This document shows positions 53,901-64,000 of a DNA stretch of 64,000 nucleotides, in pieces. Below the pieces are notes generated by a model. It saw only the letters and a program-made list of their open reading frames with translations, ran no database searches and was not told the DNA's origin. Positions within the stretch are counted from its first letter, which is position 1; the number at the start of each line of letters is the position of its first letter. The position numbers and the translations under genes were made by a program. The DNA comes from Hybos culiciformis (Eukaryota; Arthropoda; Insecta; Diptera; Hybotidae), in assembly GCA_964007475.1 (NCBI GenBank), contig OZ023273.1:2294001-2358000 (forward strand). The letters run 5' to 3'.

Positions 53901-56900
53901 AATCCGGAACAAATTAAATTTCTATGTGAGGATTTCCATATCACAGGTTTTATCCTTCGTTTATCTCATAATACTTCAATTAACATTTTTTATACTATCA
54001 TATTTCGCATATCTATATTGACCAATCTTTAACCCAATAAAAAGGATCAAAAGCTCTCTATGCATGAGAAATTTTTTTATGATGGTTTGTCCTACACAAC
54101 TTGAACATCATTATTTAAGATTTTTCGTTTATTTTTTTTTTTGTCAGAATAAACTTCTAAAAAAAAAAATTTTTTTTTTTTTTTTACATACTTACATTTA
54201 TGTGTATGTAAACGAAAATTTGCCCAATTCCCCTAACAAAATATAAATGTACATATAATCAAAATCGATATAGCAATTTTCCGATCCATTTCACTTAATC
54301 TTTCACTATATTGTAAAATGATAAGATTATTCATTCATATATAGATGTGAAAAAGCAATGTGGGCTAAAAGGGCTTCATTTTCATTTAAAAAAAAAAAAA
54401 AACAAAAATTTTAACCGACTGAAGGTTTGCAAAAACTTGTAAAGTTGTTGTTCTAAGCATAAACTCTATCTTTGTTAAATATTAGAATTAACTTTATTTT
54501 ATATATATATATATTTATTAATAATAAGCTAAGGAGAAATCTCAATACTAATTTAGTTTTTTAATTTATTATAAATTTTGTATTTTTATGAAATATTTTG
54601 TATAGGGAAAATGATAGTATGACTTTTTCTCTCTTCAATTAGTACAAAAATTAATTTTTATGGTTTTTTATCATATTTAATTACGTAAATTCTTAATTTA
54701 TTCTCGGAACATAAAGTTGCTCTCAATATTCTTCCTATGCTAATTAGAAGTGAAACTATCAAAAAAGAAAAAAAAAACAGTATCGAATCTTATGTGGCAC
54801 AAATGTTGTTACAATACCTATTAATATTAAAGTTTTACACTGATATTTGTTTATCATTATTATTTATATGAATAATCAATGCATTAAATGCATTTTCATG
54901 ATAAGAACTTTAATCAAAATCTTATAATTCCGCATAAATGGTTTGCATACCAAATAACTTTGTATAATTCTATATATAATATAAAATAAATATAAAAAAT
55001 TAATAATTTTTATGAAAAGAATCAATTAAGATGGAAAGCTTGAATTTCGTTTCAAAAATTATTATTTTCCATTTATAATTACAATCATATTGCAATCAAA
55101 AATTGATCATGAAGTTGGTAAGTCTTGTGTAAATACTATATAACCATTCTATAGTTTATTGAAGATTATTTTTAGGCATACTACTATACCTTCTGCACTA
55201 CTACACCTTTTGTATATTTCCGCTTTAGGTTATATGTACGAAGCCAGCAAAATTTAAATATTCACATTTCATATCACTCACAATTGACCACAACTTGCAC
55301 TCAGACCGTTCCTGTCAAATGTCATACTGAAAAATATATTATTATTATTATTATTATATGGATGTTTTCTTGGGTATTAAAACGGAACAGAGAAAGGAAA
55401 AAAAAAATAATTTTTCCAATAAATTTTTGATTGGGAATTTTTCAAAAGAAAAAAAATAAAATAAATTTTTTTATTTTTTTATATTGAAAAGAAAAGAAAA
55501 TAATGAAAATCAAAAATACAATTCGTTGGTGATGAAAAATGAAAAAAAAAAAAAAAATATTTTATTTCTGGCCGAACGATTTTATGAATTTTTTTTTTAA
55601 CATTTCCAACTTAAATAACGAAGAAATAAATATAATATTAATATAAAATTTTTTGATATTAAAAAATTATGGAAATCTCAGCAAAAAAAAAAAAAAAAAA
55701 AGGAAGAAAAAAAAAACGAGAGGAAAAATAAGATATGAAAATTTATTTTAAAGCAATTTAATTTTATTGAATAATTTTGTGACTGTAAAATTTTATAACT
55801 TTTTGATTCACCCCAGTCTTCTTTTTTTTTTTTATATTGCTTTGCAATAAAATATTTAAGAGTTCTGATTTAATAAAAAAAAAAAGGTAAAAAAAAAGTA
55901 TTTTTTTTTTTTCATTTCATTTTTTTAAATATGTGATAAATGATAAAAATAAAATTTTTTTTATATAAATTTTTATTTTTATTGACTTTTTACATCACAA
56001 CAATTGCACGCATATTTTTTTTTGTATAAATAGGTCACGATCAGGGCCTGTGACAAACACTTGGAAGTCCAGGTCAGACAATATATGGGGCTCTATTTAA
56101 TGGAAAAATTTACCTTAGTTTTAATGAATAAGGTTAAAAAAACTAAATTGTAGAGGTTAATTCAATTCTAGAAAAAAAACTAAAACAATTTCAGTTTAAA
56201 CTTTTGAAAAAGTGAAATACGACTAATTACTAATAGTAACTACTAGCGGTGCCGGATAGAGCATTCACTGGGCCCCTGGGCAAAAGATTCTAAAAGGGCC
56301 TTTTTTTAAAAAAGTGAATGTAAATATACTGATTAACCGCAAATCCATTGACATAAAATGTGTTATAGCGTTTCTGCACTGGTAGTATTAATATCGGTTC
56401 TTGCGAAAGATGTCTTTCTTTCAGCTCTCTTTCGTCTTTCGCCATATAAAAAAAAAACACAAGAACCGAAAGAAAGACTCCTCTAAGTACATACTTTGTC
56501 GCTTTGCAGTTTGTCGATTATTATTTTTTGTTGTTTTTCTGCCTTAAATTAATTTTTTCATGGTGGTTACACATATTTTTGTCAAAAAAATAATTAATAA
56601 CAAACAGAACAATAAATTCATAATCAATGAAAATTTGTTTTTTTCCGTCAAAAGTAAGTGCAAAGGAAGTGCTTTTGGCAGTGTGTACAACTTTTTCAAA
56701 AGACTGATTTGAGACGTCTTTGTATTGCCAGTAGAGAAAGGGTATTAAATGTGAAATATGTAATTTTTTATTAGAAATAATTTTAGTAGAAGTAGAATCA
56801 TTTGGTGGGCCATGGGCAACTGTTCAAAGTGTTCATATGGGCTATCCGGCACTGACTTAATAATCTTTTATGTAATAATTTCAGCTTATGTTACAATTCA

Positions 56901-57143
56901 AAGCATAATAAATGTTTCACTAAGAACCACAAGAATAAAATCATATAATAATGAGGAGTTTTTTGTTTTTTGCGAAGTAAATTTTATTGATCGTTTTGTA
57001 TAATGTAGTTTGGAGGCCCCACTAAATCAAGAGGCCCATGTCAAGAGACCCTTTTCCTGGGCCTGGTCACGATAATATCAACAATTTTCCATACTTACCT
57101 TTTTATTTTTATTTTATTTTTTTTATTATCTCTGATGTTGTTG

Positions 57144-57183
<40 letters not shown>

Positions 57184-60100
57184 GAACTCTACTGATTTTT
57201 CGAGTAATTTAACCATTTTTAAAGGAATTGAAAAATAATTTATGGTATATATAATTTAATAGCCATTAAATAATTTTTTATCTTTTAAGAGGTTTAATGC
57301 TGAAAGGGTTTTGATCCTAAGTTGTATACATTTTATTATGATTTTTTTTTTGTCCTTCGTTTTATTTATTGAACATACAATGTCATAATTTTCCACGAAA
57401 TTTATGAAAATTTAATTTTGTTTTATGATATCGCGAATATACAGATATTTATATTTAACTTTTTACCTTTGTAGGTACTATTGTATTATAAAATTTTAGG
57501 CCTTGATATTGAAGTTTGAGGTAATCGTGGTAAGTTATGTCGAAATTTAAGAGATGGCTTAGTAAAAAAAAAATTATAACAATTATGTCAGTCTTCCAAA
57601 AACTTTAATTTTTGTAACTAAATTTCCTGTTCCTGTTCGTAAAAATAATAAAAATTGCTCGAATTATTAAATTATAGAATATGTTGCATAAACATTCAGG
57701 AAGTAATAATAATTAAAAAAAAAAAACGTCATAACATCATATACAAGAAGATGATTGTTAAATGAAAAATTATACAGCAGAAGCAAGTCAGTATTTACGT
57801 ATATATATTGTTTTTTTTTTGTTTTTATATAAAGACCTATTTTGTGTATGGAAAAATAATATTTATTTGTACCAACTTCTTCTTTTTTTTGTTAACTTTT
57901 TTCAGTTCTTTCTTTTTTTACCAAAACAAAAAGCAGAAAAAAAAAAAAAACGTTTCAATAAATGCTGGAGGTTGAAAGATATTTTGTTTTTTAAACATTA
58001 CAGAAAAGTTGTAAATCAAAAATATAATAAATTTTTACATGAATATAGTAGAAAATTACTAGTTTTTGGGTTAGAAAAAATTAAGTTAAGAGCATTAATA
58101 AATTTTTTTTTGACAGTCGATTTGCATTTATATATCAATATATCTATTTGCATCGAATTATTCTTTCATCCCGCCAACCCGATGTCTTGGCGCAAAATCG
58201 AGGGCTTAATATATTTGTCAGTTTCGTTTAATCGACATTTACTCATATACCAATTTTTAATGAAATATATTTTCTATGACCAGTCCAATCCTTGAACACA
58301 AATCAGGACCATTTTTTTTTAAGGTTAATTGACATCACTATCTACCCTCGATACTAATTTTCATGGAAATCAATTTAATTTTTTTCATAAAAATTATTTA
58401 CATCCTTGATCGGTTTAGAGCCCGGAATAGGATAATCGGATAATCGGACAACGACATAAAGTGAACAAAATTACACATATTTTGTCACATATAACCGATT
58501 CAAATCTGCAAATTTGTTTCATAGTTAGAAGCATTTTAGATTTTAAATTTTTAATGGAAATTTTTTTAATTATTTTTATTGGAACAAAAATTGCTTGAAA
58601 ATCTTTAATTGCTGATTTTTTTTATTTCAAATTAAAATGAAAAGATACTGCATACACTTAATTAAATATAGTGAAACCACATTATTTAATGTGATAAATA
58701 TATTTTTTACATAATTATAAACCGCACAAGTGAACATACTTAAAATTTAAGCCAAACATAAACACATAATTATTGAAGAAGTTAACTTCTTATGTTAAAT
58801 TAAAAAAAAATGTAATAATTATAAACATATTATTATGTAAAAAAAAAATGTATTGCTATATTTATGTTTTTCGAATTAATTTTTAATTCAACAACATACA
58901 CTTTTCTTAAGATATTTTCTAGAAGAATCTTGTTATGGTTTACCTCGTTAGAAACTTTTTTCCCTCCTTTTAGTTTTTAATTCAATTTTTTGTGGTTTTT
59001 TTTTTCATATTATTTATCACTTTAAAAAAACAAAATAGCATAAAAAAAATAAAACTTTATATGTACAATTTTTGCATTCATAATTAAAAAAATTTTTGCC
59101 TGCAACCTGCATGTGTTTTTCACAAAGTAAATATTTGCTCACATGAGTGGAAAATAAAAACTTTTCGAATTTTTTCAAATTAAAATATAATGAAAAAGAT
59201 GCAAAAAAAAAAAGAAAAAAAAAAAAAAAATTATTCTTTTTATATACATTTTATTAAAATTATTATTAAATTTTGATTTAATCTCATTTTTTCATTTTTT
59301 TTTTTTTGAGTAAATAATTTTTCTTGCTAATGAGTTCAAATTTTCAAAGTTTGAATAAGGAGTTGACAAAAATTTTATTTTGCTTCTCATTAGGAATTTT
59401 TTTCTTTTTTAATTTTGTTATGAAAACAAAAATATTTTTTATTTTATTTTTTGGTCAATTTTTAGTGTGATAATTTTTATTTAATTATTAAATTTATTAT
59501 TTTTTCAAGAGTAGTAAATAAATATAAATAAATTTAGATACCATAGAAATAGAAATTATGAAAATTTCTTCTATAAAATATAATTACCTATTATTAGTTA
59601 AAAAATAATAGACCAGTATCTCATAAATGAAGTACAGAGCCGGTTTTCAGGATTTTGAATTAAGATACTTTAATTGACAGGCATATAGTATGAAAGACAT
59701 AATCATAAATATCGGCTATTCATATATTTTTACTTTTTTTGTGGAAAAAATCTGGCACTTAAGATGCGGTAGTCACAATCAGGGCTAAACAAATATATTC
59801 TAGGTTCCTTCAACACTCACAATATATACAAATACAACAATTTCCGTTGTTCTCCAGATCCGAGTCCTTGGAAACAATAGGGTTTTTGAGTTCCTCTAAT
59901 CGACATTTATCTACCCAATACACTAATTTTCATCGGAATCCACATTGGAAGTTTTAAAAAAAATTAAAATATTTAATTACATATGAAAATTATTTAGTTC
60001 TTGGCTGGTTCAGACCCTCTAACTCCCATACCTGAAATCTAGCTCTTTAGTCCATATGAAAGTGAACGAGTTGGTGCATATTTCGGCATTTTCGTTCACT

Positions 60101-61632
60101 TTCAAATCTATGAGTCATTTGTTAGATTTTTAAATTCCTATTGAAAGTGAGCTCAAAATTATGCATAAATTGGGTCTTTTGGAGTTTGTTAAATTGAAAT
60201 TTGATGATGAATAATCATATAATACTAACTTGAGAATAATAATAAATCTGGGAATTTCTTGGCTAACGTTTATAGGATTTTTTTTAAAATAATATCATAA
60301 CTTTAGTATTATTTTTTGAATAAATTATTAAATCAGAAATTTACTCTTTTTTGGGGTTAAAATATTTTAATTGATAAAAAATCAATTTAATAAAATTATA
60401 TTTCATCAAAAAAAATTTAAATTGTTTAAATGTGCATTTAAGCAACCACTTAATATGCATATAATGTTAATGTTTGTTTTTTTTATGGCTCACAAAATCA
60501 TCATATTTTTGTTGGCAACACAAACAAATATTATTATTATTATTATTGTGAGCTCTTTAAAAAACATGATGTAAGCAATTACAATATATTTATTTATTTT
60601 TTTTTCTTTCTAGAAAGTAAAATAAATTTAATGACGAGGTTTTGGTAGAAAAAAAATATTTTATATACTTTCTGATAATATCAAACGAGAATTAAAAATT
60701 ACATCTTAATGTGTAAAAAAAAATAAAATAATTGCATAGTTATAATTATATTTAGTGTTCCGGATGTTAACAACCAATTTTATCCTTGTCTGTATCTTAT
60801 CTATAGTAATCCCGATAAATTTCCAATACAACAACTATAGCTTAAATTTCCCCCCACAAAATCACATTTAAATTGGACAAAAATATCATTTTTATAATGA
60901 CTTGACATTTCTTTGATTTTGTTTTTTATATTTTTGTTTCTTCTAAAAATAAATAAAATATTCTTCATTTTCAATCGATTAAACATTAAAGTAATTTTAC
61001 ACATCTTTTATACGCAAAAAAATTTTTTTTTTGATGACAAAAACAAAAATTAAAAATATCTGTACTACGATTTTTTCTTCTTCCTTTTTTTTTTTTAGAT
61101 ATTTCTATGAAATCACTATATCCAACTGAATTAAATCAGCCAGAACAAAATGGATTACCTGAATTTGCTTTAAAAGTACTTGATGATACAATGTCATCAA
61201 TTAATATTAGTTCTGGACCAGAGATTAACAATACATTGCAAGAAGATTTAACAAAATATAATCAAAAGAATATAAACAGAATTAACAACAACAACTACAA
61301 TATTCAAAATTTCAAAAACATAACCGATAGGGAGAAAATTTCATTAATAACAAATGATACAACAAGTAGTAGTAGTAGTATTTCAATAAAATTAGAACAT
61401 GAAGAACAACAAAATTCTTCAAATGAAAATTTAAGTGATGAAGAAACTAACAACAACCACAACAACAACAACAACAATGATTCTATAACAAATTTTAAAA
61501 TAACAACTACATCAAAAAAAATAATAATAATAACAGAAGAACAACAACTTACCCCTTTGGAATCAAATAAGTCAGCAATAAACATAACAAAGAGCAGCAA
61601 CAACAGCAATAGTCCTCGTCTATGCCCGCCAG
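32934..61632 (+). CDS. Two-CUB-domain secreted/membrane protein, Culd / suppressor-of-lurcher-like (3' end outside the window)
   Basis: Seven exons are visible: 32934-33042, 33687-33858, 40914-41236, 45606-45792, 49964-50023, 52788-53023 and 61099-61632, all GT-AG with matching phases (540 codons plus one base). Residues 1-25 are a signal peptide (MKTKIKRLIKTIAIIVIVLS). CUB1 (about 38-200) has cysteines 38/40, 69, 95 and 121. CUB2 (216-347) has the four-cysteine pattern C216, C257, C285 and C310, with HSPRYPAKYPDHIKCSY, CFHHTDKIIIYDG and ISTGPNFFIEF. The join FIDK-VMFKNDGNLVPTTFCDY fits insect proteins annotated as Culd or suppressor of lurcher 1. Exon 7 encodes a low-complexity Asn/Ser/Thr-rich linker and ends in RLCPP, perhaps the start of an LDL-receptor class A domain as in Culd. 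No later exon is recognised before 64000. The first ATG at 32926 is followed by a stop after two further codons; 32934 is the start used here. Confidence 0.8.
34171..34650 (+). repeat. Hairpin-plus-minisatellite repeat, copy 1
   Basis: It begins with a 146-bp inverted repeat (34171-34316) centred on GACC-GAA-GGTC inside TATATCAC...GTGATATA, with arms such as ACACAAAAATACATTGACAC. A conserved tail follows (AACAAATTT, then TTTAATG, GAGAGGTAG, GCAAAGAGAGAATAT). A 31-bp tandem array comes next, whose units start CATCTAAAT at 34488, 34519, 34550 and 34581. The same order of parts recurs at 50644-51250 in the same orientation, with a different tandem unit. Confidence 0.8.
36047..36083 (+). promoter_or_regulatory. 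Core promoter of the nested EF-hand gene
   Basis: TATAAAAG at 36047-36054 is followed by two overlapping initiator matches, TTTCAGTTTCAGT (A at 36075 and 36081), that is 28 and 34 bases after the first T. This is the normal spacing for insect TATA/Inr promoters and would give a 5' UTR of about 95 nt before the ATG at 36175. Confidence 0.55.
36175..38127 (+). CDS. Myosin regulatory light chain-like EF-hand protein, nested in the CUB gene
   Basis: Five exons, 36175-36264, 36900-37109, 37183-37302, 37671-37807 and 37956-38127, total 729 nt (242 aa). Residues 1-30 are polar; a basic stretch KKKKSKD starts exon 2. RRSSALERI (48-56) resembles the phosphorylatable serine pair of regulatory light chains, but an insertion of about 30 residues separates it from the first EF-hand. 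EF-hand 1 (106-117, DTDADGVISEDD) is canonical, with Asp at position 12 as in myosin RLCs. Later EF-hands are degenerate (KWDKHGTGLVEEE). The C terminus is MIDYQAFCKMLCGLRKRRPL. The fold and order match the Mlc2/spaghetti-squash superfamily, but it is a diverged paralogue, possibly tissue-restricted (inference). The donors GTATAA after exon 1 and GTTCTT after exon 3 are weak, so those junctions are least certain. Confidence 0.85.
40142..40275. mobile_element. Short MITE with TTAA flanks
   Basis: The inverted ends TTAAGGTCTATTCACGCA (about 40142) and TGTGTGGATAGATCTTAA (to about 40275) differ at three or four positions and enclose about 100 bp. TTAA on both sides is the target site typical of piggyBac-type elements. 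It is too short to encode anything. Located in intron 2 of the CUB gene. Confidence 0.5.
43009..43265. mobile_element. MITE with ATCGTCGGTCTC inverted ends
   Basis: The left end ATCGTCGGTCTCGTGCATAA (with ATCACGAAACTG following) and the right end ending GCATGAGACCGACGAT are inverted repeats of about 33 bp with a few mismatches. The interior is about 190 bp and AT-rich. No transposase. The superfamily cannot be assigned from these ends. Confidence 0.7.
43771..43820. repeat. 25-bp tandem duplication
   Basis: Two adjacent identical units beginning AACCTACTTATTAATAGATA at 43771 and 43796. Confidence 0.9.
44099..44356. mobile_element. MITE with TCGCCTGCTCAGAAATGAAAC ends
   Basis: The inverted ends (left 44099-44127, containing AGAAATGAAACAACGTAT; right 44326-44356, containing ATACGTTGTTTCATTTCT) enclose about 200 bp. 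A further small palindrome, ACGTATGAATGTCATACGT, abuts the right end. Non-coding. Confidence 0.7.
48338..48537. other. Assembly gap, 200 N
   Basis: Exactly 200 unknown bases. The round length suggests a scaffolding placeholder rather than a measured distance, so the join across it in intron 4 is provisional. Confidence 0.95.
49139..49645. mobile_element. hAT-like MITE (CAGTGGTGTTGAATC...GCGGAA ends)
   Basis: The left end CAGTGGTGTTGAATCTTTGA, with CTGCGGAACCC shortly after, is matched by the right end TTCCGCGGAACACAGATTGA...CACTG in inverted orientation, with small indels. The CAGTG start followed by a GCGGAA block is characteristic of hAT/Charlie-like elements. No 8-bp target duplication is visible, so it is probably old. 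Confidence 0.55.
50644..51250 (+). repeat. Hairpin-plus-minisatellite repeat, copy 2
   Basis: The inverted repeat 50644-50790 has the same core as copy 1 (ACCGAAGGTCGAGTGATATA) and arms such as ACACACAAACACATAGACAC. The conserved tail follows (AACAAATTT, TTTAATG, GAGAGGTAG, GCAAAGAGAGAATAT). A 62-bp tandem array comes next, with units aligned by GGGAAATGTTCCACG at 50892, 50954 and 51016; each full unit contains TTTCTTTTACAGATAAAAGA. The distal part shares GTATTACG and ATGTATTGA-like blocks with copy 1 and includes the palindrome at 51166-51194. Confidence 0.8.
51563..51916. mobile_element. hAT MITE with 8-bp target duplication
   Basis: The element spans 51571-51908 (338 bp). Its left end CAGCGGTCGGCAAACTATGA and right end AAAAGTTTGCCGACCCCTG are classic hAT terminal inverted repeats. 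It is flanked by ATCTAATG (51563-51570) and ATTTAATG (51909-51916), 7 of 8 bases identical. It encodes nothing and is a non-autonomous copy. Confidence 0.9.
53024..61098 (+). other. Intron 6 of the CUB gene (8 kb)
   Basis: Bounded by GTGAGT and TTTTTTTAG. It contains the nested hAT composite at 56034-57073 and an (ATT)n microsatellite at about 57142-57182. Two distantly related segments near 58225-58440 and 59860-60050 share TCTAATCGACATTTA-like sequence and a following CTAATTTTCAT; they look like decayed copies of one repeat. Open frames such as 57762-58295 have no protein-like composition. Confidence 0.65.
56034..57073. mobile_element. hAT-type element with perfect 8-bp target duplication and nested inserts
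   Basis: The element spans 56042-57065 (1024 bp), starting CAGGGCCTG and ending CCTGGGCCTG. It is flanked on both sides by GTCACGAT (56034-56041 and 57066-57073). Inside, GGTGCCGGATAG (about 56249) and CTATCCGGCACTG (to about 56850) are inverted ends of a second element. Inside that, TTTCTGCACTGGTAGTAT (56371) and ATTGCCAGTAGAGAAA (to about 56739) are inverted ends of a third. No transposase is recognisable. Confidence 0.8.
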
Positions 61633-64000
61633 GTATTTATTTTAGCTCCTATCTATAACTATATATATAAAATAATAGTAGTCCTACATAATATTTTGCA
61701 ACACAGAAAAATGTTTAATTTTTACTTCAAAAATAAAAAAAAACTTAGTTAAATCAAACATAGGTTTTTAAAGGTCTAATAAGTATATGAATATAAAAAA
61801 CATATACTGAAACATATAGTAAAAAAGATATATGTGCAATACTATGCATTCCTACTTTGTCATATTGTGCAATATAGAAATGAATGTGAGTTTTTATATT
61901 ATTTTTTTATTCAATTAAAAATTACTTTAAAAAAACTAACTCTAATTGTACTTGATAAAAGTCTAAGGTCTAAGCTAATTTTTCACAGTCTGTATTCATT
62001 TAAAGGTTATTTTTTAATTAGTCTTAAAGTGTGGCCTTTTAAATATTAATTAATTTCAATGAAAAAATTATTATGAAATTGACTTAGTCACTTGGGAATT
62101 CAAAAATATATGCGAGACATAAAATTTAAATAAATGAAAGAACCTTTCTTCGCTATATTTTATTTTGATGTACACAATACTAGACAGTAGATACTGATTT
62201 AACATCTTTAACATATTTCATAATAAGATAATAAGTTAATGCCTGGATTCATAATCTGTGCCGTTTTTAAATATTATTATTATTATTATTACAAAGTGTT
62301 TTTTTTGCTCTAATTTTTATTTATATTTATAAACCTTGACCAAAAAAATTAGGTCACTGAATCTCTGAAATGTTTTATCTCGAAAACCAAAGTACTGAAT
62401 TGATATGATTCGTATATAGTGTTATTCTGAAAAATGATAATGTTGAATTTATCCAACAAATCAGAGTTTTTTTTTTTGTGTCCAAAATAAAAGTCTTCCG
62501 CTATAAGTAGTTCATTTTAATTGACAACAACAATAAAAAAAACAATGTACTATTTGTATAAAGTGGTCGAATAGATAATTGACAGCAGCACAGTAAGAGA
62601 AAAAGATGAAAAAAAAATTATCTTTTTACATACAAAATGATGCAAAAAATATCTAAGCTGTCCGGATAGCAATGTTTTTATCACACAGTAGTGTAAATTA
62701 CATCCATGTACATACATATAATTAAAGATTCCAAACCAATAGCACTATATTCTAGTTTTGTTTAAAAACAAAAAACAAAATAAGAAAAGTTAGTTAAAAA
62801 TAATTTCCACTTTCATGATTCTGAAATAGGTTAAATAATATTTACAAAAGTATAAAAATATTGATTGGCTTTTTGAACTCGCTGCGCGTACCATATCAAT
62901 TATTTTACATTGCAATAATATCTTGTTCCATTTTATTGTAAATATACTTTTATCTGATTTTATTGTTTTTCTTATTTGTTGTTTATATATGTAATTTTAT
63001 TTTGGCGCGCCCGTGGGTATACACTCCTTTGGTATATGTGCAGTTCTTAATTCCTGTCCAAATATTGAGACATTTTTTTTTATTTTGCAAAATTTGTCAC
63101 CGTTTTATGGTAGATTTCACTGTCAAAACGTTTGGAACCCAATTCCACAATATGTCAATAATTAAACCATAACCTTATATTATGTAGACGAGTAAATATA
63201 AAACCACAAAAAAAAAAAACGAAATATACCATAAAAGTACCTAGAAATAAAATAAAAATTATAATCTTATTAAAAAAATGTCATCACTGTTGGGTGCTAG
63301 AAATTTATATTGGTTTTTTTTTTCCTTTTTTAAACATTATTATATTTCTTATACAGAGTAGTTGCATTCACAAGTTGTTCCCATTACCTACATAAATTTC
63401 AAAGTAAAATGAAAAAAAAAATAAAATAAAATGAAAAATTTAACAAAAAATAAGTTTCAATTGTAAATAGCTTATCCACTTGATAAAAAAAAAAAAAAAA
63501 AAAAAATGTTCTTTCTATAATCTAAATATAAGTAATTTTCTTTCCAAACTTACATAAGTACATTGTTAATGTTATATACTTTAAAAAAGATGACAACATG
63601 GAAGTAAAACAAATAAAAAAAAAAAATATATAGGTATGTATGTTTAATGTATACATATATTTTTTTTATATTTAAAACAAAGAATAATAATAAAAAAATA
63701 AAAAAACAAGTAATAAAAATAATAAATAAAGAAAATCCTTTTATTTTTGTGCACCAAAAACAATTTGTATATTTTGGCACCAGACCAAAATGGCTTAGTA
63801 CAAAACTTATATATTTCACTTCTTGTGGTTTTTCTTTATACTATATACCAGAAAAGAGCAAAAAAAAAAATAAAAAAACCAACACACAAACTTTTCTTTT
63901 TCTTTGTCGAAACAATTTTCAAAAAAAAAAAAATATATACAAATATTAACTAAGAAAACTTAAAAGAAGGGTATAAAGAAAAAAAAAAACTAAAATAAAA
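61633..64000 (+). other. Start of intron 7 of the CUB gene, to the window end
   Basis: Begins GTATTT after the exon ending RLCPP. No LDLa-like or transmembrane exon is recognisable in the remaining 2.4 kb. Only AT-rich sequence and A/T runs are seen, with a GC-richer spot at about 63003-63025 (GGCGCGCCCGTGGGTATAC). Confidence 0.6.

Noticed and set aside
57762..58295. Open frame of 177 codons on the plus strand
   Set aside because: Composition is dominated by Phe/Leu/Lys/Ile/Tyr from T- and A-runs, there is no recognisable domain, and it lies in an intron with decayed repeat sequence. It looks like chance in AT-rich DNA.
61304..61609. Leu/Val-rich antisense frame
   Set aside because: It is the mirror of the Asn/Ser-rich linker exon of the CUB gene.
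1..64000. CRISPR array, prokaryotic operon, phage or virus-derived gene
   Set aside because: There are no spaced direct repeats of CRISPR type, no compact gene clusters and no recognisable viral protein. All genes are intron-containing insect genes.

Overview
The window is about 80% A+T eukaryotic DNA with short GT-AG exons, long introns and many small DNA transposons. The coding exons closely resemble Drosophila proteins (Pde6 with a C-terminal CaaX box, a GstD11-like glutathione transferase, a CUB-domain protein), so I infer an insect, most probably a dipteran fly. One fixed-length run of 200 N (48338-48537) looks like a scaffolding gap. All gene models were built by hand from conserved protein blocks and splice sites. 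Every complete model has a coding length divisible by three.

Left part, minus strand: a complete 16-coding-exon Pde6-type cGMP phosphodiesterase (7096 down to 2005, 1063 aa); an isolated, well conserved C-terminal exon of a sigma-class glutathione S-transferase (10237 down to 10070) with no recognisable partner exons; and a complete four-exon delta-class GST (12871 down to 11909, 242 aa). About 9 kb of nearly featureless AT-rich DNA follows.

Middle, plus strand: a two-exon secreted or membrane-associated protein of unknown function (21976-23093, 278 aa) with its own TATA/initiator. It is followed by an intergenic stretch holding an 858-bp near-perfect foldback (24923-25780) and a terminal-inverted-repeat element (about 29983-30912) that contains a tRNA/5S-rRNA-like SINE on the minus strand.

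Right half, plus strand: a large gene for a two-CUB-domain secreted or membrane protein of the Culd / suppressor-of-lurcher-like group. Seven exons are visible from 32934 to 61632, and the gene runs out of the window. Its 7-kb second intron contains a complete five-exon myosin-regulatory-light-chain-like gene on the same strand (36175-38127) with its own TATA box and initiator. The introns also carry several miniature transposons: hAT-type copies with 8-bp target duplications, a nested hAT composite, MITEs, and two copies of an apparently undescribed family that combines a long hairpin with a variable minisatellite.

No operon-like or prokaryotic system is present. The best leads for novelty are the hairpin-plus-minisatellite family, the foldback, the tRNA/5S chimera, the nested gene and the orphan GST exon.
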